Shown here piece by piece: positions 48,901 through 59,374 of a DNA stretch of 64,000 nt. Below the pieces are notes generated by a model. It was not told where the DNA came from and searched no databases. It worked only from the letters and a program-made list of their open reading frames with translations. Within the stretch, counting starts at the first letter, position 1; each line of letters opens with the position of its first letter. Made by a program: the position numbers and the translations under genes. The DNA comes from Sipunculus nudus (Eukaryota > Annelida > Sipuncula > Golfingiida > Sipunculidae): NCBI GenBank assembly GCA_026874595.1, contig CM049313.1, positions 75,630,659 through 75,694,658 on the forward strand. The letters are read 5' to 3'.

Positions 48901-51900
48901 TTCTCCAAAATCCCCTACCATGCCAAGAATTTGGTCACTAGGACTTAATTACTTCGAGATATCAATGAAAAACTTCATTTTTCCATTAAAAACCCATTGT
49001 TACACTTTAAGACTGCCTAATATCAAAACCACTGATCTGACTTTGATCATATATAATATACACATTTTTCTATACATTCGCTATGCACATGCCAGAAATG
49101 ATGTCAGTATTGTGTATTTTTTTTAAGTTATGGGCCCAAACATAATGCACTTTGTAAAAAATCAAGAAATATATTTACTCCCTTAACAAGGGCATTGCTG
49201 AAGCTAGAGATTTTATTGTCAGGGTTGTAACATTATTTGATCAAGATTCAATTGAATACCCAAAATTAGTTCTGAATTTTTCAAATTTTATAAGTTATTA
49301 GTATAAATATAAAATTAGTACCATAAATTTTGCCCAACTGTGACCATGGCACGTTTGTTTCCTGAGAGCACTTTTGATATAATTTTCATATCATGCACAC
49401 ATAAGGATTTCAGCTTTTTAGTTTAGAAAGCTGAAAGAAATTGGCCAAATATTGTAGCTTTTATTAATGTTTTTTATGAGACCCTGTCAGACTTTGGCTC
49501 TCTCCAGCCCCTCTTGAGTCACCTGTATGTTGACCTTGTTGACCTTTCATCAAATTATGCACGCTTGAGGCGAGAATCCAGGCAGCTTATGGCCAGCCAC
49601 AGTTGATCCAGGTGTCCAACCCAACTCATCTAGAAGTTTTAACCAACAACATAACAATAAACAATAAATTATTAAATTTTTCTTGGTTTTTAATAACAAA
49701 TTAAAGAAAAATAGAAAAGGAATTTGTTAGTTTATAATAACAGGAAATTAACTTGCAGTTATTGATGATATAAGAATCTTGTATTGATGGGTAGAATGTC
49801 ACATATTCCAAATAACACCATGCAGTCACCTATGGCATTTTTCAGTTCATTTTTAATGATAAAGAAGTAAATCATATTATTCATTACTAATCATTAGGGA
49901 TTATATGAAGGAAATAAATGATAGACAAAGATGCAGTTGATAATATTAATCTAGATTCCTACTGTGTCTAGTGTGTACATTGATGTGAAATTAGTCCAAA
50001 ATGAATTTTTTACAGTTATTTTTTAATATTAATAAAAGCCATAAAACCAGGTACTTATGATCATTATTTAAATGTGTGAATTTTGTATATTCTGGATTCT
50101 CAAAATCATTGTTTGGTGAAAACTGAATAAATACCAGACATGTTATATGAATACTCGTGCAAATACTTTCAAAATGTATTCATGAATGCATTCATGAATA
50201 TATTCTTCAATATTATTTTAATAATCATATCAGTTATATTTCATTTTAAAAAATCATATGATTCTCTTATTATATTTAATAAAAATTATATTTGGGACAA
50301 TATTTGTAATTTTTTTAATAAATAGTTAAACTCTTATATTATATGTTCTGCTTATAAGTTATATGGCCAAGTCAAAATCTGTGTGACAATAGCACTCCAT
50401 TTGTTAATAAAATAAATGAAATCAATCCTCTTCCCTGTCTCCAAAGATCCTATCAAAATCATACATAAGCTTAACACCCACAACTCATAATACAGCTTAT
50501 ATTTATTACCACACAAAACCAGCATGCTCCTCATTTCTAAAAAATATTTTTTTATCATATATTACAGCTGAGCGTTGTGACCCATAGGTCCCTTGTTTTT
50601 TCTCTATTTTCGAGACCTTTCAGGATGTAGTTATCTGTCAACAGGGTACAAATCGTAAGGACTGGACCTAGAATCTTCATTGTTGACACACAGGGAGACC
50701 CATGATAAGTTTCCATGGACACCTGAAATTAGGTCTCTGTTACCCATATCCTCTGAGCTATGGCACTCCAAAATACAGCTCAGAATAATGGAAAATTTGA
50801 TACAAAAGCTGAAGTATCTGAACAACTAATGCAGAGATCACCATAATTGTTTTCATGGATATTGATCATGGAGTGTTTCATCAGTTTCTGCAGACTGGTG
50901 GCACCACCTGTATTTTTTCGGGTTTTTTTTACGAATTTTTTCTCTATTTTTGAGACCTTTAACGTTATGAACATCTGTTAACAGGGCACAAATCATTAAA
51001 ACTGGACCTAGAATCTTCATTCTTGACACACAGGGAGACCCATGAAAAGTCTCCATGGAAACCTGAAACTAGGTCTCTGTTACCCATATTCTTTAAGCTG
51101 TATGGCTCCAAATTACCCCCCAGAATAATGGAAAATTTGATACAAAAACTGCAGTATCTCAATAACTAGATCACTGATGGTCATGATTTTCGGCATACAT
51201 ATTGATCATGACCTGTTCCATCAGTTTCTGCAGACTGGGTGCGCCACCTCTATTTTTTTCAAATTTTTACGATTTTTTTTCTCTTTTTTTGATACCTTTA
51301 AAGATGTGGTTATCTGTCAACAGGGTACAAATCGCAACAACTGGACCTAGAATCTTCATTCTTGTCATGCAAGAAGGCCCATGAAAAGTGCCTGTGGAAA
51401 CTTAAAATTAGGTCTCTGTTACCCATATCCTTCAAGCTATAGGACTCCGAAGTATCCCTCAGAATAATGGACAATTTGATACAAAAGCTGAAGTATCTGA
51501 ACAACTAATGGGGAGATCACCATGATTCTTTGCATGGATATTGATGTTTGTAAGTGTTTTTATTAGTTTCTGCAGACTGGTGGAGCCACCTGTATTTTTG
51601 TGCCCGCCAAAACGAAATTTTGTGGATACTTTGTTTTTGACCTCCGCCGTTGCCGCGTTCGTTTCCAGAGAGCTCCTCTGGGACTTGATTTTATCAGCTT
51701 TCCAAGCTCATATCTCGGGAACCGTTTGACTGATCAGGAAACAAAATTTATACTTATGTAGCCCTTGGATAGCTCTATAACATACATAAAAAATGGTGGC
51801 GCCACCTGTAACCATGTTTGCACAGTGTCCATCTGTTCATCTGCCTTTGGTTAAGATCACTCATATCTCTGCAGTGAATTGACTAATTCACCTGAAATTC

Positions 51901-54900
51901 GGCATGCGTATACATCCTGGATAGCTTTCTTGATTTTATGACAGGTGGCGCCACCTACATTCTCATTCACGCTGATGACATCCAAGCTCATATTTCGGGA
52001 ACCTTTTGACCAATCGGGCCAAAATTTTGCATGTATATAGATCTAACATAGCTCTTTATCATACGCTAAACTGGTGGCGCCACCTGCAACCATTTTTGCA
52101 CAGCATCTGTCTGTTTGTCTGCCATGCAATAATGTCACTCATATCTGGGCAGTGGTTTGACATATCTGCCTAAAATTTTGCAGTTTTATACATCCTGGAT
52201 AGCTTTCTTGATTTTATGACAGGTGGCACCACCTACATTCACGTTCACGCTGATGACATCCAAGCTCATTTCTCGGGAACCGTTTGACCGATTGGGCCAA
52301 AATTTTGCATGTGTATAGATCTAACATAGCTCTTTATCATACACAAAACTGGTGGCACCACCTGCAACCATTTTTGCACAGCGTCTGTCTGTTTGTCTGC
52401 CGTGCAATAAAGTCACTCACATCTTGGCAGTGGTTTAACATATCTGCCTAAAATTTTGCAGTTTTATACATCCTGGATAGCTTTCTTGATTTTATGACAG
52501 GTGGCGCCACCTTTATTCTAGTTTATGCTTCAGACATCCAAGCTCATATCTCAGGAACCGTTTGAACGATTGGGCCAAAATTTTGCATGTGTATAGATCT
52601 AACATAGCTCTTTATCATACACAAAACTGGTGGCACCACCTGCAACCATTTTTGCACAGCGTCTGTCTGTTTGTCTGCCGTGCAATAAAGTCACTCACAT
52701 CTTGGCAGTGGTTTGACATATCTGCCTAAAATTTTGCAGGTTTATACATCCTGGATAGCTTTCTTGATTTTATGACAGGTGGCGCCACCTACATTCTAGT
52801 TAACGCTGCACACATCCAAGCTAATATCTCAGGAACCATTTGACCGATTAGGCCAAAATTGTGCTTGTGTTTAGATCTCACATAGGTCTTTATCATACAC
52901 AAAACTGCAACCATTTTTGCACAGCGTCTGTCTGTTTGTCTGCCGTGGGCTAAAAATCACTCATATCCATGTAGTGGTTTGACTTTTCTGCCTAAAATTT
53001 TGCATATGTATACAACTTGGACAGCTTTCTGGATTTGTGGTAGGTTGCACAACCTACATATACATTTAGGCTGCAGACATCCATGCTAATATGCAACATA
53101 CCTCACTCTGTTTCCCCTTGCCACTCAATCCATGCCTCACTTCACTCTGATTTTGGCAGATACACGTAGTCACTTGTCGGCTACCCGTATTCTAGTTTTT
53201 AAAGTTTACACATTTTTTCTCTATTTTTCAGATATATAAATACAGACTAAATCTTGGCCTGTTGGTTAATCTGTTTGATGCTTCAGTTGAATGGGTATCT
53301 ACCATTCTGATGATAAAATTTCCTTTTGTGAATCTCTTCCCAGTCAGCTGAGGGTCATGTCCCATGGGTCACTTGTTTATTGTTATTATCTGGATAATTG
53401 TATCCCCAGACAAAGTCGGGGGATACTATGTTTTCATACCGGTCCCGCCGCCGCCGCATATAAATCTTGTTGGCGCGATAACCCAAAAAATATTTCACGG
53501 AACTTTACCAAACTTGGTATATGTATAGATATGGGTAAGAGGACGACGCCTATTTAAAATGAGGTCATGACCTTTACAAGGAGAGTGTCCTTGACCTTGA
53601 ATAGGTCCTATATTGGGGAAAATCACACAAATTCTTTAATATCTCAAGAAATCTTGCATGGATTTATCCCAAAATCAAGTTGATGGAAGATCATGGATAG
53701 GGTTGTCATGTTCCAGAAATTGGTGGCGCCACCTATTATTCTTAACTTGTTTTCGTGCCATTTAATACCCCCAAAATTGCCACCTTACAGTACTGTGAGC
53801 ATTATAAGTCAAAAACTAATGGACAGATTTCTTTTCTATTATGCATATACATAGGTATGGGTTATGGGATGATGTTTATTTAAATTGGGGTCATGGCCTT
53901 TCCTATGATAGTGGCCTTGACCTTGAATATTGCCATATATGGTGAAAATCACACACCTTTTATGATATCTCCAGTGTTGATAGCCATTTGGATTTCAAAC
54001 ATGACTTATGTATGGCCCACCACTAAAGTAAGAACCCTATAGGTTCTAGGGTCATGAGGTCAAAGGTCAAGGTCACTGGACTGGCATTTTAAAAGATACT
54101 GTGGATGCATTTTAGGCCAAACTTTCATCCCAGGTCTTCTATCTTGAATATATAGCTCTCTTGCCAATAGTGGATGATCCATATAAATTTTGGGGTCAAA
54201 GGTCAAGGCCACAGGAGCTATCTGTCCAAAAATTAGTTTCTGGATTATAATTCCTGCTTTTATTGATGTATTGATTTCAAATTTGACTTATGTATGTCCC
54301 ATTGAAAAAGCAAGACTCCAATTGATTTTGGGGTCATGAGGTCAAAGGTCAAGGTCACATGAAACCTCTTTAAAAAGATTGTGGATGCATTTTCAGCCAA
54401 ACATTTCATCTCAGATCTTTCATCTTGCACATATAGTTCACCTGCCAAGAGTGGAAGACCCCTATCAATTTTGAGGTCACAAGGTCAAAGGTGAAGGTCA
54501 AGGAGCCATCTGTCCAAAAATTAGTTTCTGGATGATAATTCCTGCTTTTATTGATGTATGGATTTCAAACTTGACTTGTATATGTCCCATTGGAAAAGCA
54601 AGACCCGAATTAATTTTGGGGTCATGAGGTCAAAGGTAAAGGTCACAGGAAACCTCTTTAAAAAGATTATGGATGCATTTTTAGCCAAACATTTCATCTC
54701 AGATCTTTCATCTTGCACATATAGTTCACCTGCCAAGAGTGGAAGACCCCTATCAATTTTGAGGTCACAAGGTCAAAGGTGAAGGTCACAGAAGCCATCT
54801 GTCCAAAAATTAGTTTCTGGATGATAATTCCTGCTTTTATTGATGTATGGATTTCAAACTTGACTTGTATATGTCCCATTGGAAAAGCAAGACCAAAATT

Positions 54901-56143
54901 GATTTTGGGGTCATGAGGTCAAAGGTCAAGGTCACAGGACACATCTTTAAAAAGATCAAGGTCACAGGACCAACATCTTCAACAAGATTGTGGATTGTTA
55001 GATGGAAGAAACAATAAATATGCCAAGTGTCAGTATATGCTGCTAAAAATGGGGGTCTGTTCTTAAAGTAGGGGGGGCTATTATGTCTGGGGATACTCTG
55101 GCACCTGCTGTGCCAAGAAATGTCTAGTTATATTTGATTCAGTACATGGGGTCCTAGTTTGAATGCCATCCATTTTTCCTGTCATTTCTCTGACAACTAG
55201 GGCTGAAAGGAGTACTTGAGTACTCAAGTCTGGGTAATACTTTCCGAGTACTCGAGTCCAAAATTTGGACTCGAGTACTCATGTACGTAGTGCATATCTG
55301 AATATTACTGAAATTTACGGGCAGTCTGTGGGCCTATAAATTCATTATCGTGGCCTTGCATAGGGCTATAAACATATGCTAGTCAGTTTAACAGGAGCAG
55401 AGGTCTTGTTATGTCATATATCTATTCATTCACAAGGAAAATGTAAAGCCATCACAAAGTCAAATTTATGCATATTTTGAATCGGTCAACAGATGTCCGT
55501 TTCATCTTTATAGAGTTGCCATGGTAACGAGTACTCAGGTGCGAGTCGGGTAATGCCTATCGGGTAATCAAGTCCAACATTTTGTACTCGTTTCAGCCCT
55601 ACTGACTACCAGTATAAACCAGCATAGATCATTTGATCAATGTTGTATTTTATTTCATTAACATAATAATTCATTCCTGCACTGATGAGTGAATCCTTCA
55701 TGTCATTTGATTGAGATTTCTAAAACCTTGAAAGTTTATTTTGATGTGACATGTCATGTTCAATGAACTGTTGCTGTTAAGAACCATAAATACAAATGAA
55801 TATTGAGCAGTTTGGTGTTCTTAATGTTAAATTATTAAAAATGTCAGGACTACCTAAATAGCACCCTTGTAATTATTTTTTGTAAAAATAAAATGTTTAG
55901 TGTACTGTAGTCATAGTACATGTATTTACTAAGAGATTAAATCCTGGAATTACATTTTGAATATCTTTTATTTCCAGTATAACTCTCGGAGGTTTTGGAG
56001 TGGACAGATTCTACCTTGGTTTGTGGAGAGAAGGGATAGGAAAACTATTCAGTTTTGGTGGTTTAGGTGTATGGACACTTTTGGACGTTATTCTCATTGG
56101 TACTGGCTACATAGGCCCTGCTGATGGGTCACTTTATATATAA
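35012..56143 (+). CDS. TM2D3: TM2 domain-containing protein 3 (almondex homologue), complete
   Basis: TM2D3/almondex is a membrane protein with an extracellular Cys-rich region and a C-terminal TM2 domain. In Drosophila, almondex is needed for maternal Notch signalling. Exons 35012-35135, 39511-39746, 40694-40853, 45994-46069 and 55978-56143 join in phase to 253 residues. Visible features are an N-terminal signal peptide with a WWTVWVCVGFLCC core, a Ser/Thr-rich linker, many paired cysteines (CPSNVDCHKLGGRCIDC, CQYCYQTPTWQQIC), five NxS/T sequons, and the TM2 domain. In the last, SGYRWSTALAL and GKLFSFGGLGVWTLLDVIL helices flank the conserved DRF at 208-210, and the protein ends DGSLYI. These features separate TM2D3 from TM2D1/2. 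The gene looks intact although its introns are loaded with transposons. Confidence 0.97.
35571..35670 (+). mobile_element. tRNA-derived SINE head
   Basis: This has a pol III A box-like GGCTCAGTTGGTAGCG (35580) and a B box GGTTCGATTCC (35628-35638) at tRNA spacing, but the acceptor stem does not pair as in a working tRNA. It lies in TM2D3 intron 1 on the sense strand. The 3' limit was not determined. Confidence 0.6.
36834..36918. repeat. (TA)n microsatellite
   Basis: An interrupted TA run in TM2D3 intron 1. Confidence 0.95.
37219..38927 (+). mobile_element. Non-autonomous Helitron, family A, copy 1
   Basis: It starts TC after an A (TCAGCCAAAGC) and ends CTAG before a T. A perfect hairpin GTAGTCG-CTTGT-CGACTAC (38898-38916) lies 7 bases before CTAG; this is the full Helitron terminus layout with A/T insertion. 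The middle has five ~277-bp tandem units (GCAACC anchor at 37533, 37810, 38087, 38365, 38643), each with two GGTGGCGCCACC-type palindromes. No Rep/helicase is encoded. It lies in TM2D3 intron 1. Confidence 0.8.
39511..39746 (+). CDS. TM2D3: TM2D3 exon 2 (Cys-rich ectodomain)
   Basis: 236-nt exon. Acceptor CACAG ends at 39510 and donor GTGAGA begins at 39747, phase 0. It encodes a Ser/Thr linker and then an eight-cysteine stretch. Confidence 0.93.
39964..40216. mobile_element. MITE with GGTTCTCAG inverted ends, compact copy
   Basis: 253 bp, from GGTTCTCAGACACT to AGTGCCTGAGAACC. The inverted ends agree except for one base. It shares ends and internal blocks with the split copy at 20829-22471. 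It lies in TM2D3 intron 2, which it largely fills. Confidence 0.75.
40694..40853 (+). CDS. TM2D3: TM2D3 exon 3 (Cys-rich ectodomain)
   Basis: 160-nt exon with LVCQYCYQTP and ANCTVREEVLCL, characteristic of TM2D3. Acceptor TTTCAG ends at 40693; donor GTGAGA follows, phase 1. Confidence 0.95.
41468..43346 (+). mobile_element. Helentron-like element, family C, copy 1
   Basis: The 5' end is an imperfect inverted repeat: AGCTCAGCTGAC, a 5-base loop, then GTCATCTGAGCT. The 3' end is CAGCTGAGCG followed by palindrome GACCCATGGGTC (43328-43339) and CCTTGTTTT. Internal phrases such as CTGCCTAATATCAAAACCAC are shared with 48070-50596. It was inserted after a T-run in TM2D3 intron 3. No protein is encoded. 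The Helentron-type classification is an inference from end structure. Confidence 0.6.
43440..45470. mobile_element. DNA transposon remnant with TACCGTA... inverted ends
   Basis: The left end TACCGTAATCGATGTAATAAGC is inverted at the right as GCTTATTACGTCGAATACGGTA, giving 2031 bp. A second TAATAAGCGCCCC block follows each end, so the termini are doubled. Probable TA target duplication. No transposase was recognised. It lies in TM2D3 intron 3. Confidence 0.75.
45994..46069 (+). CDS. TM2D3: TM2D3 exon 4
   Basis: 76-nt exon encoding TFHRMVPCNWISGYRWST, the entry to the TM2 domain. Acceptor TTTCAG ends at 45993; donor GTTAGT follows, phase 2. Confidence 0.95.
48070..50596 (+). mobile_element. 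Helentron-like element, family C, copy 3 (nested in copy 2)
   Basis: It starts AGCTCAGCTGACTATAAGTC after a T-run and ends with GACCCATAGGTC plus CCTTGTTTT. The host tandem unit continues on both sides, so this is a clean nested insertion into a T-tract. Near its 5' end is a (CCGT/CCGTCCAT)n tract (about 48117-48170). Two long repeats begin near 48180 and 48890. Confidence 0.65.
51601..53195 (+). mobile_element. Non-autonomous Helitron, family A, copy 2 (nested)
   Basis: The 3' end has hairpin GTAGTC...GGCTAC, then CTAG (53192-53195) and T. The 5' part matches copy 1 from the TTTTGTGGATACT block, but the initial TC reads TG. Five ~277-bp units have anchors at 51808, 52086, 52364, 52642 and 52907. 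It was inserted into the family C copy 2 array. Confidence 0.75.
53403..55127 (+). mobile_element. Non-autonomous Helitron, family B
   Basis: It starts TCCCCAGACAAAG after A and ends CTAG (55124-55127) before T. A perfect hairpin TGGCAC-CTGCT-GTGCCA (55099-55115) lies 8 bases before CTAG. GTATCCCCAGACA at the 5' end recurs inverted at 55084-55096, a subterminal inverted repeat. The body has four ~288-bp units (GTCATGAGG anchor at 54051, 54333, 54621, 54910) rich in AGGTCAAAGGTCAAGGTCA. It lies in TM2D3 intron 4. Confidence 0.82.
55198..55601. mobile_element. hAT-type MITE
   Basis: 404 bp, from TAGGGCTGAAAGGAGTAC to GTACTCGTTTCAGCCCTA. It is flanked by 8-bp near-repeats CTGACAAC and CTGACTAC. 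The end sequence and 8-bp duplication fit hAT. Internal GAGTACTCGAGTC palindromic blocks are also present. It lies in TM2D3 intron 4, 376 bp before exon 5. Confidence 0.8.
55978..56143 (+). CDS. TM2D3: TM2D3 exon 5 (TM2 domain and stop)
   Basis: 166-nt exon after acceptor TTCCAG. It carries GGFGVDRFYLGLWREG, the second helix, and TAA at 56141-56143. Confidence 0.97.
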
Positions 56144-56219
56144 CACACCCACACACACAGGTATATATTTATTTGTATATGATTTGAGGATATGTATCTA
56201 CTAAGTATTATACATAAGG

Positions 56220-56225
56220 AATAAA
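56220..56225 (+). terminator. TM2D3: TM2D3 polyadenylation signal (AATAAA)
   Basis: AATAAA lies 77 bases beyond the stop codon, a normal distance for a short 3'UTR. Later signals are not excluded. Confidence 0.6.
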
Positions 56226-57990
56226 AACTGTTTTCCAAACAACACAGATTTAAATCATCTAAAAATTTTTCTCCTGTACTTTCCCAGTTTTAGAAGACTA
56301 TTTATTTTTTTATTAATTCTTATAGGAACCACTGTAAATTTATTGATCCTATATAGAACTGTCAATAATGTTTCATAATTATTATCAGAACCATCCAGAA
56401 TCATGACAGTCCTCTTGAATATCTCAAGAACCTTTCTTTGTTTTTCCTCTACTATTTGTCTTTCATGTTGAAAAATCAAATTGTAATTTTTTAAAGATAG
56501 ATATAAGCATGATAAACAAAAAAATGTAAAATTAACATTTAACAGCTGTTATCTGCTGTATTTATGTAGTGTAATTGATGACCTATATTTGTATTGTAAT
56601 TACTTCCTTATATTTAGGTTTTGTTCAGTTTAAAGGAGTTCTGATGACTGGGGGATGTATGTATGGTGATGTGTTGAAGGTGGTGATATTGTGGGTTACA
56701 GTATTGTCACAATGAAACACTATCCTTTAACCTAATGTTTTGTATATTTACCTTGTGTTTAGTAGTAAGAGAGAGTGTAAACTGTGCATATTAAAAGATC
56801 AATTCTTATTTCTAATTTTACTGTGTCCTCAGTGATTACATGTACCAACAGGTCTGTGCGAGAATGCTTGGCTTTGTCTGGTATCTTTCATTCTGTTTGG
56901 CCATAAGTATTGCAGGGATCATTTCATTTCTAATACTTTAAACTTTAATCAGTCATTTGTGCAAGCTGTATAGTGAACATGCTTTTAACTTAACCCACTA
57001 TCAGTCATGTTGAGCTGTGGTGAATGGTCTCTGTCCCTCATCTGTTCTGGCTGTATGGCCAACCTGCCAGCCATAAGCTGGCACAAATTTAATGGTTATA
57101 CCCAAGTTCTTGTTTTATGACCAGATAAGACCCAGTGATATATCAATGGACTCCTGATATAAGGTCAAAGTGACCTTTATTCTGCCAGCCATGTGGCAAA
57201 ATCGAGATTTTGAGGAACTTTGAAAGTCACTCTTATCCAAGTTTATAATGTTGTTAAACAAATAATTCTTATTGGATCCCATGACTCTCACAATGTACGC
57301 CAAGTGTACATATCCCTGACAATGACAGCATGCAAAATTTTTCTCAGTCATCCCTTGAACAACAGATTTTATTTTCACCATAATCGTTCTCATTTTAAGT
57401 CAATTCATGCCAAGATCAGTTCCTCAATAATTATTGCTTGAATAGCATGACTCCATAAGGCACGTGCTCTTGAGAACAATGGTTTACTGTGCACCAGGAA
57501 AACTAGTAATTTTAGCCTCTTTCAGCCTCTGCTGTTAAAACAGTTTCTAATGAAACTGTGAAGCCGAAATTTTTAATATTTAACAAGAATGAGTCTGTGG
57601 TAAGGTTCTCTCGGTTGTATAAGAATAGATGGGGTTCATTGATTTTTGGGTTATCATACATAAGCTTATATTTAAATGAGGGTTGCAATAGTCTTCTTCT
57701 GCAAAACTCCTGTGTCAAAGTGTTCAATATTGCACAAAAATATACATCTTACTTAATTTAATCTTGTACTCTTTTTCAACAATTGCAATTACACTGTCTC
57801 CAGAAAATGATTTGTCTGTTAACTTTTAGAGCCAAACACAAAAAATATTGGTTGGTTGACAGAGAATCAGAAACATGAGTGCCCTCATAACTTTTAACAA
57901 TAATGATTGGATTCAGTTGCCTTTAATATGTATAAGTAATACCCAAGATGAAAGGATAACTGTATATTCCATCATTATATGTAATAAATG
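56226..57990. other. Intergenic region downstream of TM2D3
   Basis: No exon was recognised. A short inverted motif (GCCAGCC...GGCTGGC-like) occurs near 57050-57195 with AAGGTCAAAGTGACCT, resembling the nuclear-receptor-like runs in other repeats. Confidence 0.4.
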
Positions 57991-57999
57991 AATATTAAC

Positions 58000-58320
58000 C
58001 TAAGCTGACTGAATGGGACTTTTACCATCAACTATCTGGGCTTCTGGCCATCCAGCCATCTGTTAGCAGGGCACAAATCATAACTGCTAGACTTAGATGC
58101 TAAGTTTTTCTAAATGATGATCAAAGAAAGCCAATAAAAAATCTCCTTGGAGACCTGAAATTATGTTAGTGTGACATATATCCTCCAAACGATAAGGCTT
58201 TAAGTATCCCCCCCCCTGAATAATTTGAAATTTGGTACAAAACCTCCAGTATCTTGATAATTAATGCATTGATTGCCATGAATCTTGCCTTGAATATTGA
58301 CCATGACTGGTTTTGTCAGT
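58000..58320 (+). repeat. Family C unit fragment
   Basis: One degenerate family C unit (GTTAGCAGGGCACAAATCATAACTG anchor region near 58070), running directly into the family A fragment. Confidence 0.5.
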
Positions 58321-58329
58321 TCCCACTCA

Positions 58330-58683
58330 GGGACCAATCAGGAAGAATATTTGAACAAATGTAGCCCTTGGATAGCTTTATAACATTCATAAAAACTGGT
58401 GGCGCCACCTGCAACCATTTTTGCAAAGCGTCCATCTGTTTGCCTGCCGTGTGATAATATCTCGGCAGTAGTTTGACTTTCTGCATATGTATACAACTTT
58501 GACAGCTTTCTGGATTTTGTAGGTGGCGCAACCTACATACACATTTCGGCTGCAGACATCCATGCTAATATGCAAAACACCTCACTCTGTTTCCCCTTGC
58601 CACTCAATCCATGCCTCAGTTTACTAGTTCCACTCTGATTTTGGTGGATACACGTAGTCACTTGTCAACTACCTGTATTCTAG
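58330..58683 (+). mobile_element. Non-autonomous Helitron, family A, 5'-truncated copy 3
   Basis: It begins inside a family A unit (GACCAATCAGGA), has one CTGGTGGCGCCACCTGC palindrome at 58398-58409, the terminal hairpin GTAGT...ACTAC and CTAG at 58680-58683. Confidence 0.7.
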
Positions 58684-59374
58684 TTAATAATTGGTATCCA
58701 TACTCAACTTAATTCAAGAATTTGTCATCAAGATTATAATTTTGCATTTAGTATACATCTTCAATCATTTTTCATATATTCCTAATTTCCTTTTTCATAA
58801 AAAGTCAGCTGGAAAGCATTTTGTTTTATGAAAATGTATTTCAAAGTTATTTCAAGTAGGGACAACTTTTGGGTACAGATGGCAGCACATAGTTTACCAT
58901 TGGCAGATTGCCAAGATTCGCCACTGCCTGGATGTTGACCATTGGCCAAGATAATGTCAGCTCTGTAAATAGCTTTGGTACAGTGCCAGGAATGGAAGAG
59001 GCCCTTGTGCTGCAGTATGACTACTATAACAGCTTGGTGTGGTGTTTTCATGGTAAGTTTACTGTATTATTTTAAACAAGTCAGTGCAAGTCTGTTTAGT
59101 TCAAAATTGTTTCAAGTAGGGACCTTTAAATTTGAAATTTCTCAAATTTGGCATGTTTATTAATCTTGGAAAGATTTCTCGTAAAACAGACAGGTGGTGC
59201 CACCTACCTTTGTTTTTGTCAAATAAATAATTGCCCTTCTCCAAGGAGTGATTCGCAGTATTAGCCTGAAATAGTGCATATCCATAGATCTTGGACTTCT
59301 CCATCTTGTACTTAAGATTGGTGGTGCTATTTGCAATTGTTTACTTACATTCATGCCCGTTTCACTGATCAGGC

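Larger units (their letters stand above)
46710..53378 (+). mobile_element. Helentron-like element, family C, copy 2, with two nested Helitrons
   Basis: The 5' end AGCTCAGCTGAC is at 46710 and the 3' end CAGCTGAGGGTCATGTCCCATGGGTC finishes near 53378. The body has tandem units of ~314-340 bp (GGCACAAATCG anchor at 46794, 47122, 47460, 47774, then 50645, 50985, 51324), each with CTGGTGGCGCCACCTG. The array is interrupted by family C copy 3 (48070-50596) and family A copy 2 (51601-53195); the unit sequence resumes after each. Confidence 0.65.

Noticed and set aside
58782-59051. 89-codon minus-strand frame next to donor-like GTAAGT
   Set aside because: No domain and no partner exon in phase was found.
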